Assembly: GCA_018296165.2 (NCBI GenBank)
Contig: JACKQL020000064.1
Location: 124,001-188,000, forward strand
Direction: 5' to 3'
Length of the DNA stretch: 64,000 nt
From: Termitomyces sp. T153
Taxonomy: Eukaryota; Basidiomycota; Agaricomycetes; Agaricales; Lyophyllaceae
Part shown: piece by piece, positions 12,034 through 22,619 of the stretch
Layout: every line of letters starts with the position of its first letter
Position numbering within the stretch: position 1 is the stretch's first letter
The notes under the pieces: model-generated
Seen by the model: the letters and a program-made list of their open reading frames with translations, nothing else
Told to the model about the DNA's origin: nothing
Database searches by the model: none
Made by a program: the position numbers and the translations under genes

Positions 12034-12481
12034 TGTAAGGGCAATTTTTGGAGGCTGTGGCTCAATCACACAGCTGGCAAAGGGAAATTCAAAGTCTATT
12101 TAGTACTGTACAGTATTTACTGAGATAACTACTCACCTGGCAAAGGGAAATTCAAAGAAAACAAGTTTGGGAATTTTCTAGGCTAGATGTGATGCTTCAG
12201 AGGCTTCAGAAGCATGAGAAACAACTGTACAGTATAATAGAGAAAAAAAGACACAAGTGATGTGTCAGCAATTGGTCAGTAGTTACATAAGCCAGTGGCA
12301 GTGTCAAAGGGGCCACACTTGTCTGAATTATTGACAGAGAACCAGTGCAGCCTGAGGGCTGAAACTAGGACCAATAAATAGGGAAAAGGAAGGAGAATAA
12401 AGAAAAACTATAACAGAGCAAATCTGACAAGAACTGGAGAAGGAGAAGGAGAAGGGGAAACAAGTGAGACAGCCCCTGACA
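12034..12481 (-). repeat. 3' LTR of element A (448 bp)
   Basis: Matches 27034-27457 over its length. On the minus strand it begins TGTCAGGGGC and ends CCCTTACA. Differences from the other copy are mostly transitions, for example AATTTTTGG here against AACCTCTGG there. Confidence 0.95.
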
Positions 12482-12494
12482 CTACCCCCCCTCT
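12482..12494 (-). other. Polypurine tract of element A
   Basis: On the minus strand the sequence AGAGGGGGGTAG abuts the 3' LTR, the expected site for plus-strand priming. Confidence 0.8.
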
Positions 12495-12639
12495 AGGCTG
12501 TAGCGCCTCAACACACTGGGTAGAAGAAGTCACAAATTGCCTGATCAGCTGGTGAAATAGGGTAAATGCCTCAAATAGCTTTTGGGGCATTGGGATGCCT
12601 ACAGTAGAAGTCTCAGACCAAGCCTGATGCATGAACATT

Positions 12640-15637
12640 AGCCTGTGGTTCCCAAGAGATGTCCTCGATGCTATATCCCTTCCATTTCACCTTGAACTGC
12701 AACTTTCCTTAGAATACCCTGCTGTCTAAGATTTCCTCCACCTCATACTCCTCCTTATCATTGATCAGGACTGATAGTAGGGGTAGCTTAGGGTGACAGC
12801 CTGGGATTGGATCCTCTGGAGCTGGAAACAACTTGACCACATTGAAGACTGGATGCAATTAGCAGAGGCCTGCTGGGAGTTTAAGTTGGTATGCTAAAGG
12901 CCCTACCTTCTTCTCCATTGTGAAGGGGCCCAGATGACAATGTGACAGCTTCAGGAATGGCCTTGTTGTCTTAATGTCTGAGCTATCCAAGTACACATAG
13001 TCCCCAGGCTTGTGAACTGGGGCAGGTGTCTGTCTGTGATCATAGTACCATGCCATGTCTTCCTTGGCCTTCACCAATGTAGCTTTTGCCTCCTTCTGTG
13101 CCCTCCTCATCTGATTCACAAACTTGTTAACAGAGTCATTCTCTGAGGGGTGTGCCTAATGATAGGACCCAGTTGTTGCTGAGCACCATTTTTGGCATTT
13201 CAGACTTAGCAGCAGCTGACTAGTTTAAATTTGGCACAAGTCATGACACTCCGTATATGGGGCTCAGCCCAGAGTCAGGATTGACATAGCCCTTGCATGG
13301 GATCTCAGTGACTCTTAGTGCCCATAAGACTTATCAATTATGAGGAATATCATGTAGAGCCTGGACTTTGGGTCTAGGACAGTAAGGCCAAGACCTTTTC
13401 TGGCAACAATTATTAGTGACTCTAGCAACTCTTTAGTGACAAAAAGGTGTTTTCTTACTATATATGGACATATTGCCAAACACATACCTTTTTTATTATC
13501 ATTTCCCTTGTCAAGCTTACCAACATACTTGAATGGTGTCTACACTTCAGAGACTTTGCTTATAGCTTTTCACTTAGTTACAGACTGATGCCTCATATGA
13601 ACCATAAACACATTGACAGATGCCATTGCTAGTGGCAACTATTTGCTTACTTTCCCATACTATACTTTTGAATCATATAAATACTGCCTGTACATAGACA
13701 CTTGACCATCAAATAAATCCTCCTTGAATAGAACCCATCTATCTCTAAGCCTACCAGCTTGAGAGTTCACTTTGCCTCTATCTTCACTCTATTCCTTTAC
13801 TTGCTATTGACTTTGACTTATTAACAAATCTTACCAACTTTGACCTTGACCTAGTGTGGTACCAACTGTGAGTGCCCTTTGTGTTATCTTGACTTAGCAA
13901 TGTTAGTGACTGTAGCTAGTGACTAGTTTATGTTTGTCTCCCAATTCCATCTCCCTATTACCATTTCCCCCTTTCTATTATATTCCTTCACTCCCCTATC
14001 ACCCTGAAGAGTTTGCTTTGTCTTAGCAACACTTTCTGCCTTCACCCATTCTCCTTTCAGTCACTAGTGACTTAAGCTAGTGATAGCAACTCCTCTCAAC
14101 TTCACCTCATAACACAGCTCTTGCTCTTGTTCTCTGGGATGGTTACTAACTTGCCCTCTACTATTAACTTCCTACTGCCAGCTACCTTATCTAGTGACTA
14201 GTGCCAGGGTTCTCTTTTTAAGTTTCCTGCACTGCATTAGGCAGCATAGGAGTACATTACTAAGGTTCAAATCCCATGTAAGGGTGCCTGCCAGTGTCCA
14301 GGAAGAACAGAGTCATCTGTGTGCAAGAGTGAATGTGGTTGTTATATTGGAATTCTGCATCTAGCAGCAGCTCATCTCAGTCATCCTGCCTCTCATTACA
14401 AATCAGGCAGAGATACTGTTCCAGTTCCTGGTTAACACATTCTGTCTGCCTGTTGGACTGAGAGTAATAGGCTGTGGTAGTATGGAGCTTTACACCTAGC
14501 AGGCAATACAGTTCTCAAGTGAATTCTGCTACAAACTGAGGGACCTAGTCTGAGACATACCCATCTGATAGACTGTGGAGTTTTGCCATAGAGGTCCACC
14601 ACTACCATCACAGCATTGTACCCATGAGCATCTGGGAGTTCCACAATGAAATCCACTGATGCAATACTCCAGCAAGCAGCTGGAATAAGAAGTGGGTGGA
14701 GCTGGCCCATGGGTGCTTGGTGGCAAGGTTTAGTGCAGAGACAGAGGTCACAGGTGCTAGTGTAGGTGCCTACATATTAGGAGATCTGTGGCCACCAATA
14801 GTTCTGGGATACCAGCTCTAGCATCTTTCACCTTCCAGGATGTCTAGCTACCCAAGAGTCATGATGTTGTTCTACAATGTGCCAGCAAAGTTCTGGAATG
14901 TTAGGCACATAAATGCATCCTCTGAAGGTCAGCAGCCCATCCTGAAGACCCCACTCATCAGCATGCACTGACTTGATTCCACTTGCCCATTGAGCTTGTA
15001 GGGCCTGTGCAGTCTGGGCAACTGCATCCTCCTGTGCATCCTCCTGGTTCTCTTGTCAAATGTTCCTAAGGATGTTTGCCTCATCTCCTTGAGCCACAAT
15101 CCCTTCTAGCACATGGATAGCAAAGAGCTCTGGCTTGAGGAGGACAATGTTGTCATTATCTCCTGCTCCAGTGCCATGATCAGCCCACCTGGACAGTGCA
15201 TCTGGTTTGCCCATGCTCCATCCTAGTTTGTGGTGCAATAAGAAGTCAAAGTTGGCCAGATACAGAGACCACCGAGCTTGATGTTGATTGAGTTTCTTAG
15301 CAGAGTGGAAGTACTCCAGATTCTTGTGGTCTGTTCAGACTTCAAACTTATGCCATGCACTCTTGAGAAAATGCTGCCATTTTTCAAAGGACTGAATAAT
15401 TGAGCATCTCCTTGTTATGGATCTCATAGTTCCATTCCACCACATTAAGGCTCTTAGAGTAGAAGGCTACTGGATGCCATTTGCCATCCTTTTTTGACTG
15501 CTGGGAGAGGACTGCCCCTGTAGCAAAGTCTGAGCTATCTGCTTCCACATAGAATGGAGAGTCATCATTGGGGAACAGGAGGACTGGCTTTGAGGTCACA
15601 GATTGCTTGAGGGCATCAAAGGCAGCTTGCTGTGGGG
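12640..15637 (-). pseudogene. Element A RNase H - integrase - chromodomain (degenerate)
   Basis: Minus-strand reading of the 3' half of pol. RNase H: KPVLLFPNDDSPFYVEADSS and GAVLSQQSKKDGKWHPVAFY at 15384-15599, then KPDALSRWADHG near 15190. Integrase core: SVDFIVELPDAHGYNAVMVV near 14650 with the first catalytic Asp, then ELEQYL and a segment ending MGFEP near 14265. After the 1.1 kb insert it resumes KEAKATLVKAKEDMAWYYDH, KPGDYVYLDSSDIKTTRPFL and LHPVFNVVKLFPAPEDPIPG. It ends in a chromodomain at about 12640-12757: EYEVEEILDSRVF, a stop, then FKVKWKGYSIEDISWEP. Chromodomains at this place define chromoviruses and steer integration to marked chromatin. Several stops and frameshifts make it a pseudogene. 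Confidence 0.88.
13160..14259 (+). mobile_element. 1.1 kb insertion in integrase of element A, probable solo LTR
   Basis: The integrase reading frame stops at 14263 and resumes at 13156. Removing 13160-14259 plus one copy of CTAA restores a continuous frame, so CTAA (13156-13159 and 14260-14263) is its short target duplication. The insert has no coding capacity. It has a TATA-like ATATAAATA at 13675-13683 and AATAAA at 13712-13717, both on the plus strand, as an LTR would. It starts TGATAGG but lacks a clean CA end. It contains many copies of AGTGAC or TAGTGACTAGT. LTR is the best guess; a non-autonomous DNA element is possible. Confidence 0.6.
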
Positions 15638-15642
15638 GCTCC

Positions 15643-16695
15643 TGTCAGGTTCCGCTGACCACGGGGGCTCAGCTACACTGGGTGAGTCCTTACTAGGTGA
15701 ACGTGATTCCCTGCACTGACAACCAAGCATTTGGAGGTGGTCCAAGCACTGGGGACTTGTGAGGATAGCCAGGGGAGATTGATCTGAGCAAGTTCAGGGA
15801 GGTCTGGAGGAGTAGAGGATGGGTTGCGGAGGAGGGGGACGGACTTGGCAGGGTTCAGGCATGAGTCCGTGTGTAGGTACTGCAGGTGTGGAGGAGGCGG
15901 AGGCTACACAGATGACAGGAGCAGAGCTGGAGTTCTGATGGGGGATCAACAGGGATTGATGGAGTTCAGAGCCAAGTGTATAGCAGGGTCCAGGGGTAGT
16001 AACAAGCATTGGTGGTTCATAATTGTAATTGCGGAGTTTGTGAGGACATTATGGTTGAGGACTTGAGCACAATAGACAGAATCAAATGGGATGAGGTGGA
16101 GTCAAACAAAATAGGATGAAGATGAGATGAAAACGAGAATAGATTCAGGTGGAGACATGGAATGATAACAAAAAGATAATGGAACAGAGATGAGATAAGA
16201 CCGGGAGACTGAGAGTAAGGAAAATGAAACACAAGACACAAAACACGAAACACAAGAAGGAACCAATCAGACCATAGGTAACATTAAGCAATATCAAGAC
16301 TAGAGTACGAAGAGCTACTCTATGTCTTATATACTGACTACTGAAGAGCTCCAGGGACATTGGCTGTGGTGGTGGGGCTTGGCAGAGCTTGACGGAGTCG
16401 ACGGGTGTTGGTTACAATCAGAGGGCGGGCCACGTTGATATGTTGATGGGATCAATTGCGATGTGGTCCGTTCCAAGGCTGTCATGATACTCCAGGGTAA
16501 GTCCAGGGGAAGCACTGGCAGCTGTGGGGAAGACATTGGAGTTGGCTAGGGGGCCGTCGGAGTTAACTGAGAAGGTGCCGGAGTTAGCTGGAGTAGGCAC
16601 AGAGTGCTGGGGAAGTTTGATGAAGCATCGGGGGGTTCTGGGGAAGTGGGGGTTTGTCGGGTGGTGTTTGGGGCTTCAGGGAATGGGTCATGACA
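15643..16695 (-). repeat. 3' LTR of element B (1053 bp)
   Basis: Aligns end to end with 21563-22614. On the plus strand it starts TGTCAGGTTCCGCTGACC and ends GGGTCATGACA. TATA and transcript-start motifs are present as in the 5' copy. Confidence 0.95.
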
Positions 16696-16708
16696 TCACC
16701 CCCCCTTC
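16696..16708 (-). other. Polypurine tract of element B
   Basis: Minus-strand GAAGGGGGGGTGA directly abuts the 3' LTR and is nearly identical to the tract of element C. Confidence 0.85.
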
Positions 16709-16959
16709 AGTGTCGAGACTCTCAAGATGCAGGGAGGCGGGTTGGGGATTGGCGGGGCGTGGGAGTCAAAGCCCAGTAATATTGATCAATCCACAGTGAG
16801 TGACAGCAGCATGGGAAGCAAAGTCAAAGCGTGGCTGCCACTGCATCAGGGGGTTCTTCCTAATCAATTAAAAGGCCCCGGGGCTCCTCAAATTCTTTGT
16901 CATGTCCCCCCCCCAGTTATTCAGCCGCTTCCCCTGCCCTGTTGATTTCAGACACAGAC

Positions 16960-18293
16960 ATGGTAATCATGTATGACAGCAAGGGGGAGGAGTTCGAGTG
17001 TTGGCGCCGAGCTGGTATGATGTACCGGAGTCGTGAGCAGCATTGACCTGTTTCTTTGGGGTGGCTGACAGGGTTCTACAGAGTCGTCCGTGGTGGTGGT
17101 GGGTTCTCTGGGGGTCCCTAGGCAGGCCAAATTTCATCCCACAGTGCCCCGATTGGTGGCGGGAGATGCGGAAGGGGTCCCTCCACTGCAGCAAATCCCT
17201 CAGGTGGAGGTGATGGCAGAGGAGTTTGCAAGGGTGTTGGCACAGGCTTGGGGCCCTCCAACGCTGGAATGGTGCCAAAACAAGGCCCTGGTGAGTCTTT
17301 TTGAGTTCTCTTTTGTTGCATGCACTGATCCGTTGTTCTCAGTGTGTTCTCTGTGCGTGGCGGGGCAAGGCCTGCATCTTTGATGCACCCTCTGTGGGTT
17401 CATGGCGTGATACTTCTGTTTGCCTCCCCTATCATGCAAACCACAAGAAGTGCTCAATCTCATTGGAGTGGCAAGCGGCGTGCATTGCCGCGGAGCAGGG
17501 GTGGGGTGAGGACTGGGTGCAGAGTCAGCTGGGTGAGGTGCAGAGGACCCGGATGTCGGGGGAGGCAAGCTTGGAGCGGTCTGTGGGGCAGATGGGGCCT
17601 CCGCGGGGTGGGCGGAGGGAGGGGGCATCCTCAGTGGCAGACCATGGGAAGCGGAGAGCTTCAACAGGTGAGGCAGGATTGAGATGCGGCGTGGGCAGAG
17701 AAGGAGGCATTGGAGCAGGCGTGGAACACCTTGGTGCAGGGGGCGCCGGAGCAAGTGTCGGAGGTACAGAGCTTGCGGGAGCGTCTGACGCAGCAGGAGG
17801 GGCGGCCCACAGAGGAGGCGGAGGAGTGGGAAATGGCACCGGAGGCTGGTCTGCTACGGGTGGAGTTGGAGGTAGCAAGGCGGAGGGAGGATTGGCTGGC
17901 CAACAAGGCCGCTTCAGGGCATGCGGGGATCCTTCGTAAGTGTTGTTCCCACTTCTCCACCTGTTACTAAACAGATCGTGTTTGGGACCAGGTTGGGTGC
18001 AGGAGCACCGGGTTCTCTTGGATGGTGCCTCCACGGCATTTGCATCAATTCAAGACAGGTTGGCGCAGATGCCTGGGGATCAGCCTCCAGAGTTGCAGCA
18101 GGGGATGGCGAGGATGGGGAGGTTGCTGGCGGGGCATTGACGGCGTAATGCAGTGGCCCCAGGGTCGTGGAGGGAAGTGGCAGCGGACGCAGGGGAGGCT
18201 TTGCTGGGGCTGGTGGAGGTCTTGGCGGTGGTGCAGGCCCAGATGGAGATTGATTTGGGGGTAGGGATGGCGGAGGTTCTGGGGGAAGAGTGA
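16960..18293 (+). CDS. Antisense Cys/His-motif protein carried by element B
   Basis: Spliced gene opposite in strand to the element. I recognise no characterised family. Putative exon 1 starts MVIMYDSKGEEFECWRRAGM; after an intron comes PQVEVMAEEFARVLAQAWG, then GPPTLEWCQNKAL. A clear GTGAGT...CAG intron (about 17291-17340) leads to CVLCAWRGKACIFDAP, DTSVCLPYHANHKKCSISLE and WQAACIAAEQGWGEDWVQSQ. So there is a CxxC...C...C...H..H..C pattern that could bind zinc. A basic/Ser-rich linker, a Glu/Leu-rich helical segment (SEVQSLRERLTQQEGRPTEE), another intron, and WVQEHRVLLDGASTAFASIQ follow, ending GMAEVLGEE. The same protein is found in element C with the same introns and order. Flaws: an in-frame TGA at 18138-18140 and an unresolved frame change near 17680. 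Probably recently intact. Confidence 0.6.
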
Positions 18294-21200
18294 GAGGGCA
18301 GCTGGGCCCCGTTTCTTGTCGTCTTTGAGTTCGCCGCCCCGCTCCACCTTGTATCATATATTTTTGTACTTTACAATGCTTCCTTGTCATTCCTGGGTGT
18401 GTGAAGTGAGACTTTAATTTGTGTGAGGGTGAGGTAAGCAAAACACGCAGGGGTGCTGGTGGGAGTTGAATCTCCAGTGGATCCAGAGGCGGGGGTTAGG
18501 CCCACTAGTGCCATCTGTGTCGGCTGGCCCTGGGGTTGTTGGGGCGGGGTGGAGCGCCATAGGAAGAGTTTCAGGGCTCGGTGGGGGTGTTGGGAGTCTT
18601 CCTGTGGAGTTCCATGGCGCTTTTTGGTGGCATTGCTGGGTTTGATTCCCAGGGTCCCAGACCCAGGGTGTAGGGGTTTTCCCCAGTCTGCAGCAGAGAC
18701 ATGTGTTGTGCTGGTTCAAGGGGGTGGACCTCTGGGTCTCCAACGTGTGTTTGGGGCAGTCGGGGCTTCGATCTTTTGTTGGTGTGGCTGGCAAGAGGGG
18801 CGGGGTCTTCCAGCGGTCCGGCCTTTGTGCCAACATGGGTGGTGGGGTGGCAGAGGTCTTTTTGATGATGGTGGGGGTGGTGGGGTGAGGTTTGTCCTTG
18901 GGGCACAGTTGGTCAGAGGAGGGAGTCCCTAGCGGCTTAGTGGCGGAGCTCCCGGGGTAGTGGTCCCTGTAGTAAGTTTGCAGGGGACTGGTTTCTGTGT
19001 CATCGGTGCTGTGGGATTGGTCAGCATAGGGGCGGTGGTACTCCCTTAGGGTTGCAATTTCTGAGTTGAGGATGCCCAGAGATTTTCATTTGGTGGGGTT
19101 GTGCGGGGCAAGCTCCAGAGTATTGTGCTTGGTGAAGGGCACTCGGGATTGGGCTTGCTGTGCTCCAGAGTGTTGGTCCAGGTCGAGGTCGTGCTCCGGA
19201 GTATTGCGTCTGTGGGTGGGCATGTTTGAGTGGTGCTTTGGTATGCTCTGGAGTGTCAATGACCAAGGGGGCAGGGTGCGGGGTGATCAGTCCTGACCAG
19301 TTCCTTTGGGTCCGGAGCTGAAATTTGAGGTTCCGGGTCATCTACGTGGCATTGCTTTCCTGACCAAAGGTAAGTCCTGAGACGGACAGAGGGGTCTTAT
19401 GTATTTCTGACACTCCCTCGAGTTTGGAGGTCTGTTGGAGTTGTATTGGTGGATGTTTCTTTTGGGCAGGGGCAGCACGGGGGTTGGTTGGGGAATGGCT
19501 CGCCTCAGTGGAGATGCTTTGGGGCTCGTTCCGAGGGTTGTTCCTTCTGGGGGTTGGTGGTTCCTTCATTGGGGAAGAAGTGGGCAGTCCTGGAGTCAAC
19601 ACAAGGGTCACTCGGTGGAGGTTTGTTGGTTGTGTTGGCTTTGGGGGAGGTGCGGGTGGAGGAAGGGGTCTGAGGTGCATTTTGTCGGTCCGCAGTTCCA
19701 AGCGCAAGTACCAGGGGTCTGGAGCTGATGCAGGGGTTGGGGTTGGGTCTTAACTTGCGAGTGGGGTTGTGTTGCAAATTGGAGGGGGAGCTCTAGAGTG
19801 GGGTTTTTTGCAGAGCAGCGGAGTTGTTGTGCAGGAGTAGCGGTGGCTCCTGGAGCTGAGCTTGGATGGGGGAAGATGGTTGTTCACGATTGTTGGGGGG
19901 CAGCGGGGAAGTCAGTCGCAGGGAGGCACTGGAGTGAGACTCTCCAGGAGTCATGGCAGGGTTGAGGCAACTCTTCATTTGTGTTCCAGAGCGGCCTGGA
20001 GGTTGTTGTGAATGCAGGGGTGGCAGTGGGGAGAGGCACCGCTCGCTTCTTGGGGAAGGCATCAGCAACTTTTAGGGTACTCCAAGAGATTACTTCGCAT
20101 GGGGTTTGTTTCGGGTTACTCCATTGATGCGGTTCCTGCTTGATAGACATTTTCCGGTGTAGGGGCAGAGTTGTACGGGGTGTGGGGCTGGCATTGTAGG
20201 TCCCCTTGGTTGGATATTGGAGTCGGAGTGGGGGCCCCAGAGTTGTGTTGCTAGAATCTGGAGTGGGTCAGAGGGGTGGATCGGGGCAGCTTCGAGTCAG
20301 CACAGGGTTATTTGGGTTGTTGGTCCTGGCAGGGAGGTCCTCCATGGATGTCGGAGCATATGCTCTTTGGATCATCAGGACATTTGAGTGGGTTGATCAG
20401 CAGTCTCTGGGATGATGGTGGGGCTTCTCCCTCCCTTATGTGAACAGGTCAGTGATTTTAGAGTACTTTGGGAACTACTTCGTGTAGGGCCATTTTTCCT
20501 ATAGTTAGTTCAGGGTAACTCCTGTGCTGGGGTTTACTTTGTGGGAGGTGGCAGAGTCTGGTGGCGGAGTTTACATCTGGGGGTGGTGTGTGGGGATGGT
20601 CGGCATCGAGGGTCTTTAACGTCGGGGGTTCCGGATCATACAGGAGAAGGTGGTTGAGGTAGTAGGCAGGTGCTGAAGTAGTGGGTGGGGGTCCGGAGTT
20701 GTTCTTCATTGAGGTTGGGGTGCTGGGGTTCTCCTCGTGAACTCTGGGCTGGGCTTCAAGCAGCGGGGTGGGGGTGTGTAGCTGTTCCTAGAAGCTCGAG
20801 GATTCCTTGGTCTTGTTCTGGAGTTGTTGGGGTCAGGTCGGAGGTGTCGGGGCCCTTTCATTTGTTGGCAGAGGTGATGGCCAAGTCAACGGGGGGGGTC
20901 CTAACTGATCCCAGAAGTGGGTTCTGTAATTGGGGGTTAGCATCAGTCTCGGAATCTTGTGTCATTGTGGATGAGGTTTTGCTATTGGGGTGGTAGACAG
21001 ACTCGATATTGTCAGGAACCCGCTGGGTCTGTTCCTGATGGTGCACGGAGCTGCTGTGGGTTGGAGGGTCCAACAGTGGGGTTCGGGGGAACACATTCTC
21101 AGAGGTCTTGTTGTTGTCTTGGGGGAGGTAGGCGATTGGTCTTTCATGTGGTGAGCAGCTTTTCCCCGGCGGGGCCTTTGCTACTGTTGTTGGAGGGGTG

Positions 21201-21549
21201 AGGGTGTGGTGTTGGAGAAGTTGTTGATCACTGGGTTGAATTGTTGCTGGGGTTTTGGGTGAAGCTTGGGTGATGTTGGGGTCTGCCTCTGTGAGGGGCA
21301 GAGCTGGCGGAAATGGTGGGGGGGAGTGTGAGAGCTGTAAGAGGGTGTCCATGGATAGAGCCATTATATGGATGTAACCAGGGCGGAAGGGACATTTTGT
21401 GTCAGATCCACGACTCAATGTGCCTTGACAAATTGGGCAGGGCAATATGAATCATAGTGGTTTCTAGGCATGGGCTGGTTGTAGACATCGGGGTGTTTGT
21501 CAGGTGTGTGTGCGGGGTTAGTGCGGACATTACGAGCAGGGTAAGAGAG
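18294..21549. other. Unassigned interior of element B, strongly strand-skewed
   Basis: G- and T-rich on the plus strand, C-rich on the minus. Minus-strand frames translate to Pro/Thr/Ser/His-rich, low-complexity protein without retroviral motifs. One frame near 21440 has a CPICQGTLSRGSDTKCP pattern but no ATG upstream. Around 19090-19260 the phrase CTCCAGAGTRTTG and close variants recur about every 50-60 bases. This is where gag-pol would be expected; I find no trace of it. Confidence 0.5.
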
Positions 21550-21561
21550 AGTCTTGATATT
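21550..21561 (-). other. Self-complementary primer-binding site of element B
   Basis: One base inside the 5' LTR the minus strand reads AATATCAAGACT. This is the exact reverse complement of AGTCTTGATATT inside the same LTR (minus strand of 22209-22220), 32 bases downstream of the TATA box. This matches the self-priming arrangement known from Tf1 of fission yeast. Confidence 0.8.
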
Positions 21562-21562
21562 A

Positions 21563-22614
21563 TGTCAGGTTCCGCTGACCATGGGGGCTCAGCTACACTG
21601 GGCGAGTCCTTACTAGGCGAACATGATTCCCTGCACTGACAACCAAGCATTTGGAGGTGGTCCAAGCACTGGGGACTTGTGAGGATAGCCAGGGGAGATT
21701 GATCCAAGCAAGTCCAGGGAGGTCCGGAGGAGTAGAGGATGAGTTGTGGGGGAGGGGGACAGACTTGGCAGGGTTCAGGCATGAGTCCGTGTGTAGGTAC
21801 TGCGGGTGCGGAGGAGGCAGAGGCTACACGGATGACAGGAGCAGAGCTGGAGTTCTGATGGGGGACCAACAGGGATTGATGGGGTTTGGAGCTGAGTGTA
21901 TAGCAGGGTCCAGGGGTGGTAACAAGCATTGGTGGTTCATAATTGTAATTGCAAGTTCATGAGGACGTTACGGTCAAGGACTTGAGCACAATAGACAGAA
22001 TCAAACGGGATGAGGCAGAGTCAAACGAAATAGGACAAAGACAAGATGAAAACGAGAATAGATTCAGGTGGAGACATGGAATGATAACAAAAAGATAACG
22101 GAACAGAGATGAGATAAGACTGGGAGACTGAGAGTAAGGAAAACGAAACACAAGACACGAAACACGAAACACAAGAAGGAACCAATCAGACCATAGGTAA
22201 CATTAAGCAATATCAAGACTAGAGTATGAAGAGCTACTCTATGTCTTATATACTGACTACTGAAGAGCTCCAGGGACATTGGCTGTGGTGGTGGGGCTTG
22301 GCAGAGCTTGACGGAGTCGACGGGTGTTGGTTACAATCAGAGGGCGGGCCATGCTGATATGTTGATGGGATCAATTGCGATGTGGTCCGTTTTAAGGCTG
22401 TCATGATACTCCAGGGTAAGTCCAGGGGAAGCACCAGCAGCTGTGGGGAAGACATCGGAGTTGGCCAGGGGGCTGTCAGAGTTAACCAAGAAGGTGCCAG
22501 AGTTAGCCAGAGTAGGCGCGGAGTGCTGGGGAAGTTTGACAAAGCGTTGGGGGGTTCTGGGGAAGCGGGGTTTTGTTGGGCAGTGTTTGGGGCTTCAGGG
22601 AATGGGTCGTGACA
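21563..22614 (-). repeat. 5' LTR of element B (1052 bp)
   Basis: Pairs with 15643-16695. On the minus strand, TATATAA lies at 22252-22246 and the inferred transcript start AGTCTTGATATT at 22220-22209. Many differences from the 3' copy are at CpG sites. Confidence 0.95.
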
Positions 22615-22619
22615 GCTCC

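Larger units (their letters stand above)
15643..22614 (-). mobile_element. Element B: large non-autonomous LTR element carrying an antisense gene
   Basis: LTRs at 15643-16695 and 21563-22614 with target duplication GCTCC at 15638-15642 and 22615-22619. The primer-binding site and polypurine tract both show that the element's sense strand is minus. The 4.9 kb interior holds no reverse transcriptase, RNase H or integrase motif that I can find. Instead it has a spliced gene on the plus strand (16960-18293) and 3.3 kb of unidentified sequence. LTR and border sequences resemble element C, so B probably moves, or moved, with proteins supplied by a C-like relative. CpG is still common in its interior, so it looks younger than A, consistent with the nesting. 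Confidence 0.88.

Noticed and set aside
17200..18034. Long minus-strand Pro-rich frames opposite the antisense gene of element B
   Set aside because: They are shadows of the G-rich plus-strand coding sequence; the plus-strand frame has the splice sites and conserved counterpart in C.
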